Below, piece after piece: positions 9,266 through 18,600 of a stretch of 64,000 nt of DNA; positions within the stretch are counted from its first letter, which is position 1; the number at the start of each line of letters is the position of its first letter. The DNA is taken from contig NZ_CANMUA010000001.1 in assembly GCF_947500995.1 (NCBI RefSeq), positions 1 through 64,000 of the forward strand, in the 5' to 3' direction. Origin of the DNA: an uncultured Serinicoccus sp. GTDB taxonomy: Bacteria; Actinomycetota; Actinomycetes; Actinomycetales; Dermatophilaceae. Below the pieces are notes generated by a model. That model did not search any database and was not told where the DNA came from. It saw only the letters and a list, made by a program, of their open reading frames with translations. The position numbers were made by a program, and so were the translations under genes.

Positions 9266-9329
9266 GGGAGGGGCGGGGGCGGGAGGACGGTCGGGGGCGG
9301 GCGGAGGGGCGGTGGGACGGGCCGGGCGG
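9266..9329 (+). other. G-run-rich intergenic tract (potential G-quadruplex)
   Basis: The gap between the aldehyde dehydrogenase and aminotransferase genes carries at least eight runs of three to five G on the plus strand, separated by one to four bases. This satisfies the usual pattern for intramolecular G-quadruplexes. Both flanking genes are on the minus strand, so the G-rich strand is the transcription template and the RNA would be C-rich. It may only reflect high GC content, or it may affect read-through from the dehydrogenase to the aminotransferase genes. Confidence 0.4.
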
Positions 9330-9336
9330 ACCCGGC

Positions 9337-10896
9337 TCAGCCGGTGACGACGGTCTGGGACTGCTCGCGCATGAAGAGCTGGACGTAGTGCAGGCCGCCG
9401 CCCGCCTTGCCCGAGCTGCCCGAGCCCTTCCAGCCGCCGAACGGCTGCACGCCCGGCCACGCACCGGTCGTGGCACCGGCGGGCCGGTTGACGTAGACCA
9501 CGCCCGCCTCGATGCCCGCCAGGAAGCGGTCGATCTCGTCCTGCTCGCCGGCGAACAGCCCGGCGGTCAGCCCGAAGACCGTGTCGTTGGCGCGTTCCAG
9601 CGCCTCGTCGAGCCCGTCGACGGGCGCGACGACGGCCAGCGGCACGAAGAGCTCGCTCGTGAACAGCTCGTCGTCGGCGGGCAGGCCGGAGATGAGCGTC
9701 GGCTGGACGAAGTAGCCGGGGAGGCCCTCGGTGCCCTGCAGGACCTCGCCGCCGGCGACGACGGTCCCGCCGGCCTCGCGCGCGTGCTCGACCGCACCGC
9801 GGAAGCGCTCGACGGCCTCGGCGTCGATGACCGGTCCGCAGAAGGTGTCGCGCTCCAGCGGGTCCCCGACGACGACCGCACCCAGCGCCTTGCCCAGGGT
9901 CTGGACCAGCTCGTCGTGGACGGCCGCGTCGACGTAGACGCGGGAGCAGGCCGAGCACTTCTGCCCCGAGGCGCCGGCGATGGACCGGGTGATGCCCTTC
10001 GCCGCGGCCTCGAGGTCGGCACTCGCGGTGACGATCGTGGGGTTCTTGCCACCCATCTCGGTGATGACCGGTCGCGGGTAGTCGCCGCGGAAGGCGTCCA
10101 TGACGGCCATCCCGCCGGCGTAGGAGCCGGTGAAGGTCAGCCCGTCGATGCCCGGGTGCGCGACGACCGCCTTCCCGACGTCGTCCCCGCCCGGAAGGAT
10201 CTGCATGAGTCCCTCGGGCAGACCGCCCTCGAGCATGGTCTCGTAGAGCTTCCACGCGACGTGGGTGCCCTGGACCGAGGGCTTGAGGACGACTGCGTTC
10301 CCGGCCACGAGCGCGGCGGCCGCGGGGCCGGCGGCGAGCGCCATGGGGAAGTTGAAGGGGCTGATGACGCCCCAGACGCCGTGCGGACGCAGGACCGAAC
10401 GGGTGGTCTCGGTGGCGGAGAGCTGCTCCATCGCCGCCTCGAACCCGCCGTTCTTCTCCACCTGGTCGCAGTAGTAGCGGAAGAAGACGGCCGACTCCTC
10501 GACGTCGCCCAGCGCCTCCAGGCGGTTCTTGCCGACCTCCATGGTCATGAGGGCGGCCAGCTCGTTGGCGCGCTCGCTGATGAGGTCGGCGACCGCGCGC
10601 AGCACCGGGAGCCGCTCCTGCCAGGGCGTGGCCGCCCAGGCGCGTCCGGCGACCGCGGCCGCCTCGACGGCGGCGTCGACGGCGCCCGGCGAGGAGGCCC
10701 GCACCCGCGCGACGAGCACGGAGGGGTCGGCGGGGCTGGTGACGTCGACGGGATCGCCGGGCGCCGGGTCGCCGGGGGCGGGGATCTCCGCCCCGAGCCA
10801 GCCGCGGGCCACCTCGACACCGGCCTCGTAGGCCGTGTGCAGGTCGTCGTTGTCAGCGGTCAGGGTCGCGTAGGTCACCTTGTAGGGCTCGGACAC
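9337..10896 (-). CDS. Aldehyde dehydrogenase, glutamate-semialdehyde/succinate-semialdehyde type
   Basis: 519-residue NAD(P)-dependent aldehyde dehydrogenase. The catalytic cysteine is in GQKCSACSR near residue 314 and the general-base glutamate in ITEMGGKN near 279. SPFNFPMALAAGP lines the cofactor site. The GQKCSACSR block and the C-terminal VQPFGGWKGSGS resemble RocA/PruA-type 1-pyrroline-5-carboxylate dehydrogenases more than classical GabD, but short-chain semialdehydes in general are possible. It is first in a minus-strand group with two class III aminotransferases and probably oxidises their product. The 107 bp upstream to the peptidase gene is relatively AT-rich and likely holds the promoter; I see a -10-like CAAGAT on the minus strand at 10939-10944 but no convincing -35. 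Confidence 0.8.
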   Translation of the reverse strand: MSEPYKVTYATLTADNDDLHTAYEAGVEVARGWLGAEIPAPGDPAPGDPVDVTSPADPSVLVARVRASSPGAVDAAVEAAAVAGRAWAATPWQERLPVLRAVADLISERANELAALMTMEVGKNRLEALGDVEESAVFFRYYCDQVEKNGGFEAAMEQLSATETTRSVLRPHGVWGVISPFNFPMALAAGPAAAALVAGNAVVLKPSVQGTHVAWKLYETMLEGGLPEGLMQILPGGDDVGKAVVAHPGIDGLTFTGSYAGGMAVMDAFRGDYPRPVITEMGGKNPTIVTASADLEAAAKGITRSIAGASGQKCSACSRVYVDAAVHDELVQTLGKALGAVVVGDPLERDTFCGPVIDAEAVERFRGAVEHAREAGGTVVAGGEVLQGTEGLPGYFVQPTLISGLPADDELFTSELFVPLAVVAPVDGLDEALERANDTVFGLTAGLFAGEQDEIDRFLAGIEAGVVYVNRPAGATTGAWPGVQPFGGWKGSGSSGKAGGGLHYVQLFMREQSQTVVTG

Positions 10897-11003
10897 CGTC
10901 GTCTCCTCTTGTCTCGCAGATTGCCGAGTTCATCCGCCATCTTGCCAGATCTACAGGACGATTGACGGTCATATGCGCGATCCGCCGGAAATCCTCCGAA
11001 GCG

Positions 11004-13130
11004 CTATCCGACCACGAGGTCCGTCGCACCGAGCTGGTCGAGGACGAAGGCGATCTCGAAGGCGGTCTCGCGCCAGGCGTCGTACCGGCCCGTCTTGCCG
11101 CCGTGCCCGGCGACCATCTCGGTCTTGAGCAGGATCGGACGCTGCATCGGGTCGCTGGTGACGGTCTCCCGGAGCTTGGCCACCCACTTGGCCGGCTCGA
11201 CGTAGAACACGCGGGTGTCGTTGAGGCCCGTCGTGGCCAGGATCGCCGGATAGTCCACCCGCCGGATGTTCTCGTAGGGGGTGTAGGAGCGCATGAGCTG
11301 GTAGATCTGCGCCGAGTCGACCGGGTTGCCCCACTCCTCCCACTCGCTCACGGTCAGCGGCAGCGAGGGGTCGAGGATGGTGGTGAGCGCGTCGACGAAG
11401 GCGACCCCGGCATGGACCACGCGGAAGCGCTCGGGCGCGAGGTTGAGGACGGCACCCATGAGCAGCCCCCCGGCCGAGCGGCCCTCCGCGGCCAGCCGGT
11501 CGGGAGCCACCCAGCCGGTCTCGACCAGATGGTCGGCGCAGGCGACGAAGTCGGTGAAGGTGTTGGTCTTGTGCTCCATGCGGCCGTCCTCGTACCACCC
11601 GCGCCCCATCTCCCCGCCGCCGCGGACGTGCGCGACGGCGTGCACGACACCGCGGTCGAGGTAGGACAGCCGGGAGATCGAGAAGTGCGGGTCCACCGAG
11701 ATCTCGTAGGAGCCGTAGCCGTAGAGCAGACCCGGGTGGCTCCCGTCCGGCTCGGCGTCGCGGCGGGCGACCAGCGAGATGGGGATCTGCGTGCCGTCCT
11801 GCGCGGTCGCCCAGAGCCGCTGCTGCTGGTAGTCGGCCGGGTCGTAGCCGCCCAGCACGGGCTGCTGCTTGACAAGGGTCAGCTCCCCGCTCCCGAGGTC
11901 CAGGTCGAGCACGCTGCGCGGGGTGACCAACGACTCGACGAGCACCTGCAGGGTGTCGGTCTCGTAGGTCGGGTTGGTGCCGGTCTCGATGGTGTAGACC
12001 GGCTCCTCGACCGGGACCTGGTAGCCCTCCCCCACCGGGCGCCCCTGCCCGGACAGGGGCAGGACCTGCAGCTGGGTCAGCCCGTCCCTGCGCAGGGACA
12101 GCACGAGGTGGCCGGCGAAGGCCTCCACCGCGGCCAGCCGCACCCCGTCCTCGCCGGGCACCACCGTCGACCAGTCCCGGGCCGAGGTGGTCGTCGCCGG
12201 CGCGACCGCGAGCTCGAAGTCGCGGTGGTCCCGGTTGTGCACGATCCACAGGCGCTCGCCCGCCGGCTCCACGTCGTACTCCACCCCCTCCTCGCGGGGG
12301 GCGACCACCCGGAGCTCGCCGGTGGGGTCCTCGGCGTCGACCAGCCGGACCTCGGAGGTGTTCTTGCTGCCGAGCCAGACGATGACGTGCCGGTCGTCGC
12401 GCGAGGTGCCGACGCCCATCCAGAACCGCTCGTCGTCCTCCTGGTGGACCAGCACGTCCTCCTCGGCCGGGGCACCGACCCGGTGGCGCCACACCTGGTG
12501 CGGGCGCCACGCGTCGTCGACCCGGACGTAGAACAGGTGCCCTCCGTCGGCGCTCCACGCCGTGCCGTAGCCGATGCCCCGCACGGCGTCGTCGACGACC
12601 TCGCCGCTGGTGAGGTCCTTGACCCTCAGGTCGAAGCGCTCGTCGCCGGTGGTGTCCACCGCGTAGGCGAGCCGGTCGCCGGCCGGGGTCACGTCGAAGG
12701 CGCCCAGGCTGAAGAACTCCTCGTCCTGCGCCTCGGCGTTGCCGTCCAGCAGCACCTCCTCCCCCTGGGGGGCCGCGCCGGGGTCGAGCTCGGGCCGCTC
12801 CGGCGACTCGCCGACGGCGACCCGCCCGTGGACGGCGTACTGCTCGCCCTCGATGGTGCGGGTGTAGTACCACCAGTCACGGTGCCGGACCGGGACCGAC
12901 AGGTCCGTCTGCTGCACGCGGCCCTTGATCTCCTCGAAGATGCTCTGCTGCAGCTCGCCCAGGTGCGCGGTGCGGGCCTCGGTGTAGGCGTTCTCCGCCT
13001 CGAGGTGGGCGATGACGTCCGGGTCGGTCTTGTCCCGCAGCCACTCGTAGGGATCGACGACGTCCTCGCCGTGGTGCGAACGGACGACGTCGAGACGGGC
13101 GGCGCGGGGCGGGGCGGGCTCATGGGTCAC
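11004..13130 (-). CDS. ptrB: S9 family peptidase, oligopeptidase B
   Basis: 708 residues, normal for oligopeptidase B, which cleaves short peptides after basic residues in the cytoplasm. The first ~400 residues form the beta-propeller lid. The catalytic domain shows EGRSAGGLLMGA with the nucleophile Ser near residue 549 and a C-terminal GHGGKTGR carrying the catalytic His. DPYEWLRD near the N-terminus is a family hallmark. The GTG at 13130 gives the expected N-terminus; a GTG three codons earlier is also possible. The gene is divergent from the asparagine-synthetase-like gene, with about 85 bp between. No signal peptide is seen. Confidence 0.88.
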   Translation of the reverse strand: MTHEPAPPRAARLDVVRSHHGEDVVDPYEWLRDKTDPDVIAHLEAENAYTEARTAHLGELQQSIFEEIKGRVQQTDLSVPVRHRDWWYYTRTIEGEQYAVHGRVAVGESPERPELDPGAAPQGEEVLLDGNAEAQDEEFFSLGAFDVTPAGDRLAYAVDTTGDERFDLRVKDLTSGEVVDDAVRGIGYGTAWSADGGHLFYVRVDDAWRPHQVWRHRVGAPAEEDVLVHQEDDERFWMGVGTSRDDRHVIVWLGSKNTSEVRLVDAEDPTGELRVVAPREEGVEYDVEPAGERLWIVHNRDHRDFELAVAPATTTSARDWSTVVPGEDGVRLAAVEAFAGHLVLSLRRDGLTQLQVLPLSGQGRPVGEGYQVPVEEPVYTIETGTNPTYETDTLQVLVESLVTPRSVLDLDLGSGELTLVKQQPVLGGYDPADYQQQRLWATAQDGTQIPISLVARRDAEPDGSHPGLLYGYGSYEISVDPHFSISRLSYLDRGVVHAVAHVRGGGEMGRGWYEDGRMEHKTNTFTDFVACADHLVETGWVAPDRLAAEGRSAGGLLMGAVLNLAPERFRVVHAGVAFVDALTTILDPSLPLTVSEWEEWGNPVDSAQIYQLMRSYTPYENIRRVDYPAILATTGLNDTRVFYVEPAKWVAKLRETVTSDPMQRPILLKTEMVAGHGGKTGRYDAWRETAFEIAFVLDQLGATDLVVG

Positions 13131-13215
13131 CCACCCCACGCTACCCCGGAGCCGGGGCCGCCGACGGTGCGCGTCCACCGCCGCCCGGGTGGGGTCGGCA
13201 TACCATCGGCACATC

Positions 13216-15471
13216 ATGATCTCCCGCCCCGTCCGCCACCGCCGGGCCTGCTGGGTCGTGCGCGGCGCGGGCCGCGGGGGCACCCCGTCCCTGCGTCCCT
13301 CCCGGTATGCCCAGGTGCGGCTGCGCGAGGCCGAGGGTCTCCTCCTGGGGCCGGCGGAGGTGAGCGAGGTCTACGGCCCCGCGCCGCGGGAGCACACCCT
13401 CGAGCACCTCGTGGAGGTCACCGGCGAGTGGGTGGGCCTGCTGAGCGACGACGCGGAGCGCACCTGGGTGGCGATGAGCGACTTCCATGGCTTCGGGCAC
13501 CTCTTCTGGTCCGTCCAGCCCGGCACCACCGGGCAGGACGTCTACCTCGGCACCACCCTGGACGCCGTCGTGGACCGGTTGCGGGGCGACGGCGTGGAGC
13601 TCGAGGTGGACTGGCCGGTCGCGCACACCACCCTGGCCTCGAACCACGTGCTCCTGCGCAACCAGTGGTCCCGTCGCACCCTGGTGCAGGGGGTCCGGTG
13701 CCTACGCCCGGACGAGCTGCTGGTCATCTCCGACCGGGGGGTCGGCACCGTCCCACGACCGATGACCACCGACCCGCGCGGCCGGGGGTACGACGAGCTG
13801 CTGGACGCCGGCATCGCCCGCGCGAGCGGGTTGCTGGCCCAGGTCGGCGACGCCGTGCCGGACCTGCGGGTCTTCGCCTCGGGCGGCAAGGACAGCCGCG
13901 TCGTCCTGTCGCTGCTGGACCACGCGGGCGTGCTGGACCGGACCAGCTTCGTGGCGGCGGACCCGAGCCGGTGGGCGGACGCGGCGGGTCGTGCAGGGCT
14001 GTGGCGCGACCTCGTCGTCTCCGACGAGCTGCGGCGGGCCGCGGGGCGGCCGTGGTACGTCGAGCCGGACTACGAGGACCGCATGCTGTCCTTCGCCGAG
14101 AGCATCGAGCACCACCAGAGCTTCCACGCCGGGAGCCAGTGGGCGGCCTCGGCGGAGCGGCAGCTGCGCTGGCCCACCGTCCCCTACGTCGCCGTCCGGG
14201 GCGGCGCCGGGGAGCTGCTGCGGACGGCATACCGGGCCATCCGCACCGGGGCGCCCTTCGCGGAGATGGGGCAGACCCTCGCGTCCCTGGAGGCCGACCT
14301 GCGGCGGCTGCACGACCTGGTGCTCCACCGGGGGGCTGCGCTGCCACCCGGTGCCCGGGAGGCGGGCGAGGACGCGGTCGTCGAGGCCTTCTCGCTGCTG
14401 CCGGACGCCCCCGTCGGCCAGCAGGTCGACGCGCACTACCGGCTGCACCGCAACCGCGCCCACTTCGGCCACGTGCTCCACTCGGCCCACCGACGCAGCC
14501 TGGCTCTGCACCCGCTGGCGACCCCGGAGTTCCTGCGGGCGGCGCACCTGCTGCCGTTCGCCGGGCGCGACCTCGGGCTGGCCGCCTTCGACGTCGTCGA
14601 GCGGCTGCGCCCGGACCTCAACCGGCACCGCTTCGCCTCCGGCACCTGGCCGGCCGAGCTGTGGCAGCAGCGCGGCGGGGCGCCCTCCCCGCTCCCGCGG
14701 GCCCCGCGGGGACCGTTCGGCCGCGAACGCGTCCCGGACTACTTCGCCGCCGAGGACCCCAACCACTTCCGGCGCGGCTGGACCAGCGGGCCGCTGCGCT
14801 TCGACATCCGCACGGCCGCGCAGACGAGGGCCGTCCACGACCTGTGGCGGCTGCACGACCTGGCGCCCGGGGAGGCCACGAGCGCCTTCGTGGCCTCCGT
14901 CGCCGACCTGGTCAGCACCTCGGCGCTCAACCCGGCGACCACGGTGGTGCGGGTGGCCTCGGTGCTCCGGGCGCTCGCCGCCCCCGCCGGCGACCCCCCG
15001 GCCTGCCTGGAGGTCACGGTCCGGCCCGACCGACGACGGCCGTGGCGCCGGCGGGACCGGACGGAGGTGGCGCCGGTGCGCTCGGGGGCGCAGGGGTCGG
15101 TGCGCAGCCTGCGCGAGTATGCCGCGAACGCCCCCACCGCGGGCCTGGAGCCCTTCGAGGCCGATCCTCGCACCGACCCCGGTGTCTTCTGCCACCTGGA
15201 GGTCGAGGACGGCACCCTCGTGGCCGCCCGGGTGGGGGCGGAGCGGGCCGGCTGGCCCCTGGAGCACACCTTCACGCTGACCCGCGGCGGTGAGCAGGTG
15301 ACCGAGGTCACGACGCGGGAGACCCGGGTGTCCCTCGGCGTGGCGGCCGCCCCGGGTCGGTGGCGGGCGCAGCTCGCCGCGCGCCGCCTGGACCGTCCGG
15401 AGGTCGTGCTCCGCGCCACCTCACCGCCGCTGGTCGTGCCCGCACCGGACCAGACCGAAGGGGCGCGCTAG
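13216..15471 (+). CDS. Asparagine-synthetase-like PP-loop ATPase, orphan
   Basis: 751 residues. The ATP-pyrophosphatase loop SGGKDSR lies near residues 221-227. Upstream, the segment with YLGTTLDAVVDRL and TLVQGVRCLRPDELLV resembles the end of the AsnB glutaminase domain and its linker, but no N-terminal catalytic Cys2 is present, so glutamine hydrolysis is doubtful. After the synthetase-like domain comes ~130 residues of charged sequence with no recognised fold. The start at 13216 is the first ATG near a -10-like TACCAT; no strong ribosome-binding site is visible. The function may be amidation or adenylation of a cell-surface or secondary metabolite, but no biosynthetic neighbours support this. 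Confidence 0.7.
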   Translation: MISRPVRHRRACWVVRGAGRGGTPSLRPSRYAQVRLREAEGLLLGPAEVSEVYGPAPREHTLEHLVEVTGEWVGLLSDDAERTWVAMSDFHGFGHLFWSVQPGTTGQDVYLGTTLDAVVDRLRGDGVELEVDWPVAHTTLASNHVLLRNQWSRRTLVQGVRCLRPDELLVISDRGVGTVPRPMTTDPRGRGYDELLDAGIARASGLLAQVGDAVPDLRVFASGGKDSRVVLSLLDHAGVLDRTSFVAADPSRWADAAGRAGLWRDLVVSDELRRAAGRPWYVEPDYEDRMLSFAESIEHHQSFHAGSQWAASAERQLRWPTVPYVAVRGGAGELLRTAYRAIRTGAPFAEMGQTLASLEADLRRLHDLVLHRGAALPPGAREAGEDAVVEAFSLLPDAPVGQQVDAHYRLHRNRAHFGHVLHSAHRRSLALHPLATPEFLRAAHLLPFAGRDLGLAAFDVVERLRPDLNRHRFASGTWPAELWQQRGGAPSPLPRAPRGPFGRERVPDYFAAEDPNHFRRGWTSGPLRFDIRTAAQTRAVHDLWRLHDLAPGEATSAFVASVADLVSTSALNPATTVVRVASVLRALAAPAGDPPACLEVTVRPDRRRPWRRRDRTEVAPVRSGAQGSVRSLREYAANAPTAGLEPFEADPRTDPGVFCHLEVEDGTLVAARVGAERAGWPLEHTFTLTRGGEQVTEVTTRETRVSLGVAAAPGRWRAQLAARRLDRPEVVLRATSPPLVVPAPDQTEGAR

Positions 15472-15600
15472 CGGTATCCCCCGCGACCGCGGCCAGGCTC
15501 TCGCGGGTGGCGCGGCCTCCTCGGCGCCGGCACCGCGCACCAGGGGCGACCACTCGAGCCACATCTGCACCAGGCGCCACAGGCTGCCGGGACGATCGCC

Positions 15601-15626
15601 TCTGACGGGGATATACCCCTGTCAGA
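15601..15626. terminator. Hairpin between convergent genes, probable bidirectional terminator
   Basis: TCTGACGGGG and CCCC-T-GTCAGA form a 10-bp stem with one bulged T and an ATATA loop. It lies in the 225-bp gap between the asparagine-synthetase-like gene (plus) and dnaE (minus), 71 bp beyond the dnaE stop. There is no U-tract, which is common for actinobacterial terminators. Because it is nearly palindromic, a protein-binding operator is an alternative. The rest of the gap shows nothing else convincing. Confidence 0.55.
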
Positions 15627-15696
15627 TGCACATGTCTCCGCACGCCGTGGCGCGTGGGGACAGCGGGAGGCCTGGGGCTGCGCCGCCGCTGCGTGC

Positions 15697-18600
15697 CTAG
15701 CTGCCGACGCAGGCGGGGCCGAGCAGGGCCTTGAGGTCGCCGAACAGCTCCGGGGTCGCGGTGACCCGCAGCCCCTCGTCGAGCTTGATGAGGACGGTGC
15801 GGCCGGGCTGGGTCAGCCGGACGTGCACCTCCGTGGCGCCAGGGTGGTTGGCCAGCACCCCCTTGAGCTGGTGGGCCAGCACGTCGTTGATGCGGGTCGG
15901 GGTCATGGTCAGCACGACCGGCCCCCGCGGCCCGGTCTTGATGTCCGGCAGCATCATCTCGTTGGCCATGAGCTCGGTGGAGTCGTCCTTCTTCAACCGG
16001 CCCTTGACCACGACGACGGTGTCCTCGGCCAGCATGGTCGAGATCGTCATGTAGGTCTTCGGCCAGAAGACGACGTCGAGCGAGCCGGCCATGTCCTCGA
16101 CGCTGGCCCGCGCGTAGGGGTCGCCGTTCTTGGTCCGCTTGAGCTGCAGGTTGGTGATGAGCCCGGCGACCGTGACGAAGTCCCCGTCCTTGGCGCCGTC
16201 CTCGCCGATGAGCTGCAGGATGGAGGCGCTGGCGTGCTGGGACAGGATGTGCTCGATGCCGTTGAGCGGGTGGTCGGAGACGTAGAGCCCCAGCATCTCG
16301 CGCTCGAAGGCCAGCCGGGCGGTCTTGTCCCACTCGATGCCGGGGATGGGCGGGAGGGTGACGATCTGCAGCGGCTCGCCCTCGCTGTCGTCGTCACCGC
16401 CGAAGGACAGCCCGGAGAAGAGGCTGTCCTGGCCGATGGCCTCCTGCTTCTTCTCGTCGGCGAGCGCCTCGACATACCGCTCGTGGACCGTGACCAGCCC
16501 CTGCCGGGTGTGGCCGAGCCCGTCGAAGGCCCCGGCCTTGCACAGCGACTCGATGGTGCGCTTGTTGCAGACCACGGCCGGGCACTTGCGCAGGAAGTCC
16601 TCGAAGGAGGTGAAGGCGCCCTTGTCCTCGCGGGTGGCGACGATGGCCTGGACCACGTTGGCCCCGACGTTGCGGATCGCCTGCAGGCCGAAGCGGACGT
16701 CGTCGCCGACGGCGGCGAAGGTGCCGATCGACTCGTTGACGTCCGGCGGCAGCACGGGGATGCGCAGCCGGCGGCACTCGGCGAGGTAGAGCGCCGTCTT
16801 GTCCTTGTCGTCACCCACACTGGTGAGCAGGGCGGCCATGTACTCGGCCGGGTAGTTGGCCTTGAGGTAGCCGGTCCAGTAGGAGATGACGCCGTAGGCG
16901 GCCGTGTGCGCCTTGTTGAAGGCGTAGTCGGAGAACGGCACGAGCACGCCCCACAGCGCGGCGACGGAGGCCTCGCTGTAGCCGTTGGCCTTCATCCCGT
17001 CCGAGAAGGGGATGTACTCGGCGTCGAGCACCTCCTTCTTCTTCTTGCCCATGGCCCGCCGGAGGAGGTCGGCGTTGCCCAGGGTGTAGCCCGCCAGCTT
17101 CTGGGCGATCTCCATGACCTGCTCCTGGTAGATGCAGTTGGAGAGCACCATGCCCTGCGAGACGAAGTTGTGGATGTCGTCGACGGTGATGTCGTAGACC
17201 GGCTCGGCCTCGCCCACGGACACGTCCACCACCCGGTTCCAGTCCATGGATGCGTAGAAGCGGTCCTCGTCCGTGCCCATGGCCTCGAGGTATGCCTCCG
17301 CCGTGGCATTGAGCGGGTAGAAGCCACCTTCACCCTCGGCCGGGTGGCTCGTCTTCGCCTCCGTCACCAGCCCATGCCTCCAGAGGTGGCGGTGCAGCCC
17401 GGCGAGAGAAGCAGGCCCCCACCCCATGGAGTTCTTCGTCCGCGCCGACACCTCAGGAGCCTCGCGCAGCACATCGCTCGCGTGCTCGAGCATGCGCTGA
17501 CGGTTCAGGCCGCGGCTGCGCGAGGCGATCTGCCGGTCCGCTCGCGCCGCTACCTTGCGCTGTTCGACCATCAAGGGGGTCACGAGCCGCCAGAAGCGCT
17601 CGTCGAACACGTGAACGGTCCAGACCCGCTGGCGACCACGACGCATCGAGGTGTACTCCCCGGCCTCGTGCAGTCGGGCAGGGATGCCCAGGCTGGACAA
17701 CACCTCCAGGACGTCGCGCGCCAGCTGCTCGCTGATGGTCTTGTAGTAGGCCAGCTTGGCGCCGACGTGACCGTCACCGTCCCAGAGGGCCGCCACGAGG
17801 CGCCTCCGGGCCAGCGGATCGCTGCGCTTCAGCACCTCGGGGATGAACTTGTCCGCCGAGGTCGTCTTGGTGGTGAAGCCGAGATCGCGCAACCACGCGT
17901 TGATGCCGATGCTCGCGAAGCGGCCACGTCGCGGGTTCCGGCCCGAACCCGTACCCGCCGGTGAGGCGGCGAACCGCACCCGGGCGGCGGTCCTGTCCAG
18001 GCATTCCTCGACGGGGAACGTGTCGTCGAACAGCGTGGTGCAGAGCTGTGACACCTCGGCACGCAACTCCACGCTGGAACTGATGAAGCTGTTCTCGTGC
18101 AGGGTGATGTAGCCGTCCGACAGGAGATAGCCCAGCAGGGCAGCCTCCTCAGGCCGAACAGGAGAAGGGGTGCGGTAGTCGAAGACATCCCGGGGTCGAG
18201 CGATCCGGTCGTGCCCAGCACGGAGCTCGCCGGCCTCGACCCACCCACGCGCCGTCAGCACCGGGTGGTCCGCTGACAGGCGCAGCTGCTGTCCCGAGTT
18301 CGTCGTGACGGTGAGAACCGGCTTGTCAGGCATCTGCCACCAGTGGGTGACCCGTCGCCGGACCACCTTTCCGCGCTCGTCGACACCGAGCGTGAAGAAC
18401 CCTTGCCTGACACGGTCCTCCAGCTCATCGACACGCACCCGCTCGCCGGTGTCGGCGTCGATGATGGGCGTCTCCCCCGCCACGCAGAGACCATAGGTGT
18501 TCTCCAGGATGGGCTGCAGGGCCGCCTCCATCTCCGGCTGCAGCTTGCCCTTGAGCTCGGGGTCCAGCGGGGTGTTCTCCTGCTTGCCGTTCTTGCGCAG

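Noticed and set aside
10939-10967. Full promoter for the aldehyde dehydrogenase gene
   Set aside because: Only a -10-like hexamer is seen; the TTGACG nearby is on the opposite strand without a -10.
10962-15293. 1443-codon open frame on the plus strand
   Set aside because: Spans antisense to oligopeptidase B and a different frame of the asparagine-synthetase-like gene; no recognisable protein.
17137-18486. Interpretation as two split dnaE genes or a frameshift
   Set aside because: One continuous frame with splicing motifs at both ends and intact extein junctions.
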